A stretch of 64,000 nucleotides of DNA from Paracamarosporium sp. OC-R06-R3 (Eukaryota; Ascomycota; Dothideomycetes; Pleosporales; Didymosphaeriaceae): contig JACVRA010000572.1 of NCBI GenBank assembly GCA_019828545.1, positions 19,449 through 83,448 of the forward strand, given 5' to 3'. Position 1 is the first letter of the stretch. The number at the start of each line of letters is the position of its first letter. Under the pieces are notes generated by a model, which was not told the origin of the DNA, ran no database searches, and was given only the letters and a program-made list of their open reading frames with translations. Made by a program: the position numbers and the translations under genes. Positions 1 through 9,566 of the stretch are shown piece after piece.

Positions 1-120
1 TGGACGTTTGTTGTCAAGGCCCTCCCGTTCATAGCACGCGACCACCCCACGCGCCGTAGCACTAGGTACCCTCAATCGCGCTCTTCTCTCCTCTCCCGCA
101 CCTTCCGCCAGACCACCACC

Positions 121-1251
121 ATGGCGCCTCTCCGAATATCGATACCCGCGACGCATACAGGCTCCGAGGGTGGCAAGGAGTTTACCACATACGAAATCCG
201 CATCGAGCACCCTTTCCCTCGAACGTCGACCTCCCTGCGAAAGCGCTACTCCGACTTCGCGGCGCTCGACTCGACGCTCCGCTCCCAAGTCGCCGCACCT
301 CCTGCGCCCCTCCCTCCAAAATCTTGGTTGGGCGGCTTCCTCGGCTTCGGCAGCACCCTCGGCTCACCAGAGCAGATAGAGCAGCGCAGACAAGGGCTGG
401 AAAAGTACCTACAAGCGATCGAAACAAGCGAAGACGGGCGGTGGCGGGTCAATCCGGCATACCGCGAGTTCCTCGATCTAGGCAGCGACAGAGACAAGAA
501 GGTAGCGAATGTTCCGGGTGCACATTTCGGCAAGGATAGAGTGAGGGACAGCTCGGATTGGTTGGACAAGTACGCAGAGGCGAAGAGCAACCTACAAGAT
601 GCGCGGAAGTGGTTGACGTCACGAGAGCAAGCCACCGCCGCGACAGCACAGCACGAAGCGGGCGCAAATGCAAAGAAGGGCCTCGTCAGAGCGGGCACGC
701 TGCTATCGGCTCTGGAGGAGGGCTTGAACAGGTTGGGAGGCAGCGGCGGCGATGAGTGGGGCGGTGATAGGCTGGGCGAGGGTGAAATACGACGGCGTCG
801 CGATCTTATCGGCACGTCTCGCAAGGAGCGCGATGGCCTTGAGAGTGTGCTCAATACCATGGCCGTCAAGGCAGCGGTCTCGGGGTCTGCATCGTCTGCG
901 CCATCGACGAACTCAGCTGCGGTGACGAACGAGCAAAAGGCAGGCCTCTTCAGTCGCGCCAACCAAGCTGCGCCGGGACGACGGGTGCTCGGTGCCCCGG
1001 CCAAGGAGACGGAGCGGACGCGCGAACTCGACAATGAAGGTGTGTTGCAGCTTCAGCAACAAATCATCGCGGAGCAGGATCAGGATATTGTCGATTTGAC
1101 AACCGTCGTGAGAAGGATGAAGGAAATGGGCGTCCAGATCAATGAGGAGCTGGTCTACCAGAACGCCATGCTCGACCAGTTCGAAGGGGACGTTACGCGC
1201 GTGGACGGCAAGATGCAGATCGCGAAGAAGAGGATTGCAAAGATCAGATGA
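121..1251 (+). CDS. VAM7: Vam7-like PX domain / Qc-SNARE protein
   Basis: Intronless 376-aa protein. Residues about 5-120 form a PX domain (the RKRYSDF segment and a Pro-rich loop before a helix ending in YREFLDL), which binds phosphatidylinositol-3-phosphate. The last ~75 residues form a Qc-type SNARE coiled coil with regular hydrophobic heptads (QQQIIAEQDQDIVDL to the C-terminus) and no transmembrane anchor. PX plus C-terminal SNARE without an anchor is the architecture of Vam7, which acts in homotypic vacuole fusion with Vam3, Vti1 and Nyv1 and is recruited by the PX domain and HOPS. The middle is low-complexity Ala/Gly/Ser. The start is the first ATG after a pyrimidine-rich leader. Identification rests on architecture; length is close to the family norm. 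Confidence 0.9.
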   Translation: MAPLRISIPATHTGSEGGKEFTTYEIRIEHPFPRTSTSLRKRYSDFAALDSTLRSQVAAPPAPLPPKSWLGGFLGFGSTLGSPEQIEQRRQGLEKYLQAIETSEDGRWRVNPAYREFLDLGSDRDKKVANVPGAHFGKDRVRDSSDWLDKYAEAKSNLQDARKWLTSREQATAATAQHEAGANAKKGLVRAGTLLSALEEGLNRLGGSGGDEWGGDRLGEGEIRRRRDLIGTSRKERDGLESVLNTMAVKAAVSGSASSAPSTNSAAVTNEQKAGLFSRANQAAPGRRVLGAPAKETERTRELDNEGVLQLQQQIIAEQDQDIVDLTTVVRRMKEMGVQINEELVYQNAMLDQFEGDVTRVDGKMQIAKKRIAKIR

Positions 1252-1971
1252 GAGGGTTCAAGCATGAGACTTGCATACGGTACCGGTGTTTTGCGCTTTC
1301 TATTGCTTTTGCATATACCCATGTTACTAATGAGCACATAGCATCTAGCATCATCTTCGAATTATCAATTTTTCCGTTCGTTACTATCGTTGCACACGTT
1401 TGTTGCTTCTCCCTCGTGATCTCATCGCAAACTACAAATCTAGTCATCGACCCTCGCAAACTCCGCCTGTACCCGAGCTGATGAAGCGGGGAACGTCAAC
1501 CAAGCCACACCACACCGCCGCTTACTGTCTACAACTGACCGCACACAGCCCCGTCAGCCCTTGACATCTCGTGCAGTAGATCGTGTTTGCAGCCTGATTG
1601 CGCCACGATGCCTGACCGCCCCCATCAAAGGGCAACGCGTGCGCGAACTGTAGGGCTGTGCGGTGAGCACTTCATGCACCACTCAAGGCTACCTTTGCCA
1701 TGACGAGAAGAGCTAGAACCAGGCTGTGGGGGCTGTACCGGCGTGTGGCGCGTGCAATAATGTTTGGTCATCTTCGTGTAGGTAGGCAGCTGGTACTACA
1801 CGAGTGGAGAGCATATAGGTAGTAGGCGGCCGGTCGTCCTATCGTACATCCCAGTCTCGATCACAAATAAGATCGTGGATTAAACCTACGATCGATCCCT
1901 ACGAGCATATCATCTATCACGGAATACATCTATAGCACGCTAGTACCACAGCTAGCTGCAAAACCCCAATC
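1252..1971. other. Intergenic region and upstream region of the 1972 gene
   Basis: About 720 bp without a supported gene. It holds the 3' end of the Vam7-like gene and the promoter of the next gene on the same strand. Short open frames here have no recognisable content. Confidence 0.6.
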
Positions 1972-3198
1972 ATGGCCGCCATAGGCGACATAGCAACCCT
2001 AGCGCACATCCTCAAACGCGCCTACGCCCTCTATCAAAGCTGCCAATCCGCCCCAGAAGAAATCTTCCTCGCACGGGAACACATCCACGCCATGGCCATC
2101 TGCCTAGAAGGCGTCTCCTCAGATCTCTACACGAACCCGCGTTCCTTCGTCCATCAAACCACCGCCGTCGCCAAGGCGCGCCAACACGCGCTCAAAGTGC
2201 ACATCGCGAGCTGCGATCGGTCGCTAAAGCGGATGGAAGGGTTACTAAAGACGTATCAGGGGTTCAAGAAAGGGCATGTCAGTCTGTGGGATAAGTGGCG
2301 GTGGAGTACCGGGGGCAAGAAGGAGATTGCGGAGTGCAAGGCGGATTTGGTAATGAGCACTGTGGTGCTGGATATGTTTCTGAGTAAGGAGCAGTTGAAT
2401 GTTTTGTGGAAGCTTGAGAGCATGATTGAGGCGCTGGATGTGCCTGGTTCGGCGGGTGGGAGAAGGCCGAGGAGCGGAAGCAATGTTACGCGCACGATTG
2501 TTGTTAGTTTGGTGCTTGCGAGGCTGAGGAAGGTTTTGAGGTCGTACCGGAGGAAGAAGATGGCTGGGAAGGGAAAGAAGACGGGACAGCAGAGCGGACA
2601 GAGACGCCCGAAACCGAAGTCAAGGACAAACTCCGGGTTCAAGGATAACCCGAAACGCAACGCTCTCATGCAGAGCTATGCGTCTAATCTTGCGAGCGCA
2701 GCAGCAAAGAAGACTCCACCTCTGCGGAAACCCCGTCCCCGCACACCAAGCCCAGACTTCTACTACCTCCCTGGCACCACCCCTTCATCGCCTCCACCCC
2801 GCCCCATCCGCCGCTCAAGTTCCATGCAACGCCTCACGGGCCGTCTAAACGCGCGCATCGTCATCCCCGCCCCACCCAAAGAGATCTACAGGTGCTGGCG
2901 AGTAGGTCTAGGATCTTTAGGCTTCGGCGGCCCAAAGGTATCGCAGTTCTTGCCTCATAAGCGCGGGCAAGCGCAGTTGAAGAAGATGGCTGCGGTGTTC
3001 AAGGAGGCGGGGTTGTACGATGGTAAGGCTTTAGGAGAAGATGATAAGAGGGTGAGGTTACTGCTGAAGGAGAGGAATAAGGAGGTTGGGAAGGGGAAGA
3101 AGTGGCATTTTGTGGCAGGGCGAGTGGTGGGGAGGGATCCGGGGAGGACGGGGACGGTAAATGTGGAGAAGGCGTTTGTGGTGCTTGTGAGGCGGTGA
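1972..3198 (+). CDS. Basic protein with NLR-type fungal N-terminal segment
   Basis: Intronless 408-aa protein. Residues 1-165 are helical and resemble the N-terminal accessory domain found before NACHT or ankyrin regions in fungal STAND proteins: MAAIGDIATLAHILKRAY, then a pattern of helices with C-x-R-SLKRMEGLL. No P-loop follows. The middle (about 190-290) is very basic and Ser/Pro-rich (RKKMAGKGKK, RRPKPKSR, repeated TPP and SPP), probably disordered and possibly a nuclear-localisation region. The last ~110 residues are predicted to be folded and end in a conserved-looking WHFVAGRVVGRDPG segment. The protein could be a stand-alone signalling or adaptor version of an NLR N-terminus. No biochemical function can be assigned. 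Codon use and the intact frame support a real gene. Confidence 0.7.
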   Translation: MAAIGDIATLAHILKRAYALYQSCQSAPEEIFLAREHIHAMAICLEGVSSDLYTNPRSFVHQTTAVAKARQHALKVHIASCDRSLKRMEGLLKTYQGFKKGHVSLWDKWRWSTGGKKEIAECKADLVMSTVVLDMFLSKEQLNVLWKLESMIEALDVPGSAGGRRPRSGSNVTRTIVVSLVLARLRKVLRSYRRKKMAGKGKKTGQQSGQRRPKPKSRTNSGFKDNPKRNALMQSYASNLASAAAKKTPPLRKPRPRTPSPDFYYLPGTTPSSPPPRPIRRSSSMQRLTGRLNARIVIPAPPKEIYRCWRVGLGSLGFGGPKVSQFLPHKRGQAQLKKMAAVFKEAGLYDGKALGEDDKRVRLLLKERNKEVGKGKKWHFVAGRVVGRDPGRTGTVNVEKAFVVLVRR

Positions 3199-3387
3199 GG
3201 GGTGGAAGGTGGAAGGTTCAGGTGGGAAATGTATTCTTAAACTATGGTGTAGAAATACAAATACATGTAAAGTGAAGTCATCAATGTCTTGGACACTCTC
3301 GTCCGTACACTTCCACCAGACACTTCCTGTCATTCTCCGCAACGCGCATAACCACCACGTACTTCTCGCCTCAGAGAAACACGCAAA

Positions 3388-4397
3388 TCAACCACGTCCA
3401 CCAAGTCCAAGTCCACCAAGACCCCCAGTAAGGCCACCAACCGCCCCAGTGAGACCATTAGTACCGCCAGTAAGACCACCAACCGTCCCAGCGAGACCAC
3501 CAGTACCGCCAGTAAGACCACCAGTAAGACCACCAACCGTCCCAGTGAGACTACCAGTACTACCAGTAAGTCCACCAGCAAGGCTACCAAGACCACCAAG
3601 ACCACCAAGGTTAGGGACAACGCCGAGTATGCATTGCACAAGCCTACCAACGTTGCCGGCCAGCCCACCAACAAGTTCCAGGAACGCCGGCAGCAGACCG
3701 CTAAACACAGTGTTGAGCTGCGTTAGCTGCGCCGCCAAAAGCCCCGAGATCATCTTGAGGAACCCGTCGGTCAAGACATTGAGGACTGTGGCAAGTTCTA
3801 CGAGCGAGGAAAGTAGGACGAAGGATAGAGGACCTAGGAGGTCGCCGACGGCTATTAGGATGTCAGTTGCGTTGTCCTGGATGCTCAAGCTTGGAGATAC
3901 CACCTGTGGAGCCTTGCTCGTTCTTTAGATGAAAGAAACTAGGACTTACAAGCTTGCAGCTTCCCCTCAGCATTCTTAAGCGTACACGTAATCTCGTTGG
4001 TGAGATCCATCGTGCCAGATAGCAGCTGCGTCCTCAGGCTGTTCAAGTCCGGGACGTTCTGTCCGAGGTTGCCGATAGACACGAGCGACAGCTGGGTGAT
4101 GAGCTGGGTGATGATTTGCATTTGAGTCCTGACGGCAGCGATGCTTGCGGTTCGTTTGACAACGGTGAGTGAACCGCTGAAGGTGACGGTCGAGTTGATG
4201 ATGAGCGTCTGCTTCTTGACTTGGGCGAGGGTGGCGCGCAGCGAGGATAGGACAGCGGTTGCATCGCGGGACTGGAGGTCGTCGCGGGGGACGAGTTCGG
4301 GAGAGAGTATAGGGGTTGAGGAGAAGTCCGTGGGGGTTGCGGAGGCGAAGGTGAGGAGGGAAGAGAGGGCGAGAAGGCCTAGGTTTAGCACTCTCAT
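3388..4397 (-). CDS. Secreted protein with Gly/Leu-rich repeat tail (two exons)
   Basis: Exons 4397-3950 and 3851-3388 join in frame across a 98-nt intron (GTAAGT donor, CTGAC branch site, TAG acceptor), giving 303 aa. The more obvious CAG acceptor at 3904 would shift frame and stop after 13 codons, so the distal acceptor is preferred. Residues 1-20 are a signal peptide ending at AxA. Residues about 45-150 are helical with a Cys pair near the end, loosely like fungal hydrophobic-surface-binding or cell-wall proteins. The second exon has a hydrophobic helical stretch and then a tail of degenerate GGLTG/GTVGGL repeats. It is probably extracellular or wall-associated. The family is not recognised with certainty, and the intron choice is inferred from frame. 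Confidence 0.65.
3396..3612. repeat. Minisatellite encoding Gly-Gly-Leu-Thr-Gly repeats
   Basis: Imperfect tandem units of 9 to 30 nt built from accnccagtaagaccacc on the plus strand. They code on the minus strand for the glycine-rich tail of the secreted protein. Such in-frame repeats are prone to length change between strains. Confidence 0.75.
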
Positions 4398-5402
4398 GAT
4401 GGAACGTTTAGGTCACTGACGATAAGAAATGGGAAAACGCTGGAGGGACAGGGGGTAGTAGCTGTCATGCGAGAACAGGGGTAGATAGCAGTGCTATAAG
4501 TTCTCCTCAGCATGCAATTCCTCATCCCTACTCTCTCCCAATTCCAACGCTGCTGGTCCGACGGAATGGCTTCGCCTCCTAGCTCCCACATATGTACCAC
4601 CTCATGGTCCAGTCGCACGCATCACATAATCTTCCGCTCACATTCCATGCCCTTTTCGCACACTCACGTTCCGTATATCTGGTAGATTAAGGTAAAAAAA
4701 TCCGCCATTCATTCGCACTCGGCACGAATATCCAGAAGTAGGCAAAGATAAAGCGGCAGCTAGGTTTTATGTGTGAGAAGATAGTGTCTTAATAGATAGA
4801 GCTTTCCCTGCCCACAAATCATGCGAGGTTGGCTTTACAGTATTAGTTGTGCAGGAGAAGTAGGGATGAACGATGGCGAAAGGTCGATTGTTAGGAAAGG
4901 TTAGGTCGGAGATTGCGGGTTTCGTCCTAAAAGGGACAAGCGGCCACTCCCAATCCGAAAAGGATTGCGTAACCCGTCGCATGAATCTGCCTAGCTGTAT
5001 TGTTCGGTTAACATTTGCGAATCTTTACGCCAAGGTGGTTCCACTGAAGAACGCCATAAACGTTACCCGGGCTAAGCCATAGAGCGTATTAGGACTCTTT
5101 CTATGACAGGATTTAGTCAGCATACGCATTCCGCACGTCAATCGTACACAAGCTGATCACACACAATTACTTGTAGCTAACCAGGGAATGGGCAAGAGCG
5201 TTTAAGAATTAAGCTCTACCTTAGCTTCACAGTTCTATATACCCGTGTACTCCATTTATCTTGCCAAAACCTAGCTCAATCATATAGGAAAGACATGGTT
5301 TATCCAAGAATGCAGAAAGATCATCCAAAGAATATGCGCGCCAATACTCGGAAGTTTATACATCCTAGTAGAGGAGCTGTCTTTACGATGTTCCCCTGCG
5401 AG
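4398..5402. other. Intergenic region
   Basis: About 1 kb between two minus-strand genes. It contains the promoter of the Gly-rich secreted protein (near 4400-4700) and the 3' region of the glycosidase gene. No gene is supported. Confidence 0.55.
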
Positions 5403-7644
5403 TCATACATCCTCCTTGTGAACGGCCAAGAAGGTCAGGCTCCAGAGCTGAATGATGTCGCTTTCTGTAGTCGAGAATGCGCTCAAGGGTACAGCTTGGT
5501 ACCCGTTGTTGTACTCCCAGCTCCAGACCTCGCCGCTCAGCTGGGCGCGGTTCTTGTTGATCGTGTCCCAGAGTGTGTCGTACGCTTTCTTGACTTTGCT
5601 GTAAAGGTCTCGACTGCAAAATTCTTGATAGAGTTAGCGACAATCCAGCAATATGGGGAAAAAAGACATGCTCACCGGGTGCTCCATAATCTTTGCAACG
5701 GGCAAGTTGACGACCTAGCCCAGCTGCCATCATGGCTAGTTGCCAGCTCCACACCACCAGACCGTGGTAGTCAGAGTTTTTGAACTCGTCGGATATGGAC
5801 TTGTTGCCGGAAAAGGCCGGATTTGCGACAAATAGGCCTACATCAGTGGATAGTCCAACGGGAAAGTTTTGCAGGATGTGGTCGGCGGTTTGGTTAAGGA
5901 AAGCACTCAGTTGATCTTGTTTCGTGGTGTTGAGAAGGAAATGGCGGAAGCAATCATCCGTGTTCATCACACGGACCGGTGAGTCGTCGCTTCCGAGCGC
6001 AAGGCCATAGAACGTTACGTCGGCAGTGATCTGGTCCACATTCGATGGCCCTGCAAGTGCGGCATCAGAGGCATATTGTTCGACGAGTTGTTGAGCTGTG
6101 CTGCGAGAGATCGACACCTCGAAGAATTGTAACGTCTTGTCTTCCCAAACTTGCGCGTACTGATTTGCGGCATCCGCCCAGCCTGGATGGTCGGGGAAGA
6201 AGCCTGCTTCAGACAACGAGGCAATTGCACGTAAGCCAGCGGGCGCAAGAGCCGTGTTGACGTCGTACGGTATGCGACCACCTCCTAGACCTGTCGCTGA
6301 ATCTCTCCACTCGCCTACTACTTCGTTGTCTTTCAAACGTAGAAGATTAGATGCGACTTGCTTAGAGACGAAGGGTGCGGTGATGTTCATGATCTTTTCC
6401 GCAGTACGCTGTGCCAGATCAAGATAAGCAATCCCTGCATTCTCCTCGAGGAAGGTAGCTTTCCGGTTGAGAAACGGTGTCGCCCGGTCTTTACCCACTT
6501 CCGTATCTACAAAGTAGTTTTTCATCAAGATAGGAAGCAAGAAGTCTGTATCGATCATCTTATAGTCGCAAGACGGCGCGGTCGAATCGATGCCTTTCTG
6601 ACGCGCGAGGAATGTAGCATAGTCTCCCAAGTTCTCTTCATGGCAAACCGTCCCATCAGCCTTATTGATACGTTCGAGGACTGCACCAATGACAGACTCA
6701 AGTGCACCTCCTTCGCCTGGGCTGAGTATAGGCTGCATGAGAAGCGCCGAAAGCATACTGTCGCGACCAAAGTACGTTAGGAAGCGCCATGATCCGGCAA
6801 GAAGCTTGTTCGAATATGATAGGAAGGATAGCGACTTCGTTAGGTCGGCGCTCTCATTGACAAGTCCTTTCGAAGCATTGTTGAGCACTTCCGAGGGGCC
6901 TAGCTGGTCTAACTGGGGATAATTGAAAGTCGCCCTGAACTCGTAGGTTCCGGTACCAAAGCGAAGCCTTCACGAACGTCAGTCTTGTACGCGAGAACAT
7001 CGAGCCTTCCCTTACATCCATTTGTCGCCAGTGATGATACGAACAGCTTCTGCTCCTGACGTGGGCGTGAAATCGATCCACGTGGTGGTCACGTTATCGA
7101 ACCAAGTCCGTGAGAATTGACCGCCGTCGTTGCCGTACTTCTCCGTTACGACTGCGTTTTGCACATCCGGGCTGAGAATCCCTCCGCCTTCCGAATAGTC
7201 GCGAATAGAGCGGATGCTCCCAAGTATCGGAAGAGTGAGAAGAGCGGGCGTATCGAAGTGTATCCAACCCTTAACGCCAACGCGTGGGTTCTTGTTCTTG
7301 GCTCTGTCAGGTGCAGGCTCGTCCACCGTTTCTAGTACCTGCCCATCTGAGGTTAAGTTTTCGAGACGTAGACCAAGTGTTCCCTTGTTCTCCGCCTCGA
7401 AGTAAGCCGCTGCGCCGCTGTTACCCGCAGGCCATGCTACAATCAGTCGCGGTTTGGCATTCGAGTTGTTGTTGTCCGCGTCCGGGCTTGTGACGATGAC
7501 ATGGGAGCTTGTAATGCAGTCAGAGAGAAAATAGTTCTCATAAGGCGGCTCCGTCAGATGCAACCTTGACGTGGAGCAGTCTGCGGCAAGGGTAGGGCCA
7601 ATCGAGGTTGCCAACAGGTACCAGATCACCGCAATGGTAGCCAT
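5403..7644 (-). CDS. Secreted six-hairpin glycosidase-like protein (three exons)
   Basis: Exons 7644-7016, 6934-5676 and 5608-5403 (introns of 81 and 67 nt) encode 697 aa. The start is the ATG that begins a clean signal peptide (MATIAVIWYLLATSIGPTLA); the frame further upstream has no ATG. The N-terminal ~210 residues look like a beta-rich supersandwich. From about residue 215 the protein is an (alpha/alpha)6 barrel with TYFGRDSML, LERINKADGTVCHEE and GEWRDSATGLGGGRIPYDVN, and near the end EVWSWEY. These motifs resemble glycogen-debranching and other GH63/GH133-type six-hairpin glycosidases. The acidic residues in GRDS, HEE and EWRDS are the likely active site. The substrate is unknown. The last acceptor is a GAG, chosen because it alone restores the conserved reading frame, so that junction is the weakest point. 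Confidence 0.75.
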
Positions 7645-8792
7645 GATGCAGTTGAAACTGTCGATGCAATCAGTGTCGTTGGCCGAGGTCAAGGTATAAG
7701 TACCACAGGCACACGGCGTCCGTGCGTCATGCGGGCGTTAGGCCCCAGGGCAGTGAATGGTGCGGACGCCGTGATGGCACGCTGTGAAGCCCTACAGAAA
7801 AATGACTTTACGTATCCACCTTCCCCATATCGCCGTTTGTGCCCAGTCGACCCCATCGTTGTTCATGTTTCCATACAAACGCCAGAAAAAGAATTGCAAG
7901 TGGTCGCGCGTAACGGCAGGTGAGGTCCCGGCAACGTCATCCAGCAGCGCAGCTACCTACATCCGGAGGCCGTTTTTCATCTAACGCAGGCAACCCAGGG
8001 CCAAAGAGGGGTCAAGGAGCTATGCGCAGATCACCTGCTGATGAGCTTCGGTGTCTGGGCCGGTGCGTGAGAAGGATGGTTGACTATGAGAGAACTAGTG
8101 ATGAAAGGGGACTAGCGTCACGCGGAGGATTATCGTCATGCATGGGACCTTGCAATCTTCCTCCTGCGGCTCATCACTCGGCCTTGCTCTCGCGCGAGCC
8201 TTGTAACATGTTGTCTTCTCGATCGTACGTTTGTATCCCACGCACTTTTCGCCGGCTCCCAGCCTGCGATTGTGAGTGGTTCGAATTCTGCCGACCGGTG
8301 CACGTGCTAGGAGATCTGAACGGAACCACGTGTGCTCCAATGGCACGTTCGTCAATATGGGTTCCCCAGTTTGATAGGTCCATATTATCTCATTTAATTA
8401 ACTTTTGTAAAACACAAAGGTACATCCACATGGTTGTCCGCAAATAGCGCTCCTGCAACTGTACCGCGGACCAGGAAAATGCATGTTTCGTCGCGGTGTA
8501 CTCATACATGTGCCATACTTCTGCTGGAGGTTGTTTTGAGGTATCGTAAGCTAGCAGCAAATAGACATACACTAGCAGAACAACATGCACGACTGCCCCG
8601 CATGCAATCAGCAAGGTGTATAGGCCTTTGTACCTCCAACCAAAAGAAGACACGCGCCCAAGTCCGTTCGACAACGTCAGGTGACTTTAATTAAATATGT
8701 ACAGAACGATAGGTCAACTCAACCTTGTCAGTAAGCACCCACATCCACGAGAGTATCCACCCCTGCCAATCGCCTCGTCAAAGAGGCATCTC
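7645..8792. other. Intergenic region, promoter of the glycosidase gene
   Basis: 1.15 kb with no supported gene. It contains the upstream region of the minus-strand glycosidase gene and the 3' flank of the esterase gene. Open frames on either strand have no domain-like content. Confidence 0.5.
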
Positions 8793-9566
8793 TTACGCAA
8801 CAAATTCGACCGCCGTCGACGTCCCTTGCTCCGCCTTGGCTGCCGCAAAAGCCTGGAGCAGCGCCGGATACCACACGTTCAGCATCTTCTGATCCCCACT
8901 CGCATTCGGATGCACGCCATCGCGCAAGTCGGAGCTAGAGAACCCAGTATACTGGTCGACAACCCAAATGGGGGACTCCGTCTTATTGAGACCGGCTGCC
9001 CAAGTCGGGATCTGCGCATTGAGCTGCTGGATCTTGGTGTTGTAGCTGCCCATGCCCATGGGGATGATTTGGGCGACCTATGCATAAGTGCTTAGCATAC
9101 AGCGCGGAAAAGTGCCAGAAAGAGAAGGACAAACCACAATCTTCATCTTGGGATTATGCGTCCTCATCGTTCCTACCAACTTCGTAAATGCCGCAATGAT
9201 ATCCGCTATGTTCTTGTTTTGCTGCACGATGTCGTTGGTGCCCAGGTGCATGGTGATCACATCAGCGGGGTTTGTCTTCAACCATCCATCGAGCTGGTTC
9301 CTGTTCGCGATGTCGATGGCGAGGAAGCCCGAGTGGCCCTCGTTGTCGCGGTCGTACTTCGTGTCCTTGCAGTTGTTCTCGGTTTTGCCGCTGCCAACGA
9401 AGTTGACGGAGGCCCATTCCGTCGTCTGCAGCTTCTCCCAGAGGAGCGCGCGCCAGCAGATGATCTCGGTGATGGAATCGCCGAATGGCATGTAGCGCAG
9501 CGTTGCATTTTGGGCGGTGGTCAGCCCGAGGAAGGGGAGGACAGAGAGCAACTTGAGGGAAACCAT
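8793..9566 (-). CDS. Secreted CE3-type SGNH/GDSL esterase (two exons)
   Basis: Exons 9566-9135 and 9077-8793 join in phase 0 across a 57-nt intron, giving 238 aa. A signal peptide covers residues 1-19. SGNH blocks are present: block I GDSIT with nucleophile Ser31, block II GHSGF, block III LGTND with the oxyanion-hole Asn, and block V DLRDGVHPN with Asp198 and His200 completing the triad. Size and motif spacing fit carbohydrate esterase family 3, secreted enzymes that remove acetyl groups from xylan or related polysaccharides. It lies next to another secreted glycan-active enzyme on the same strand, but the 1.15-kb gap argues only for functional association at most. Other small GDSL lipases/esterases are the alternative. 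Confidence 0.88.

Noticed and set aside
246..1034. 262-codon open frame on the minus strand
   Set aside because: It lies antisense inside the Vam7-like gene and its protein is Ser/Arg/Pro low-complexity, as expected for the reverse strand of GC-rich coding sequence.
8270..8300. ggttcgaattc, like a tRNA T-loop
   Set aside because: No matching acceptor stem, D-arm or anticodon arm could be found around it.
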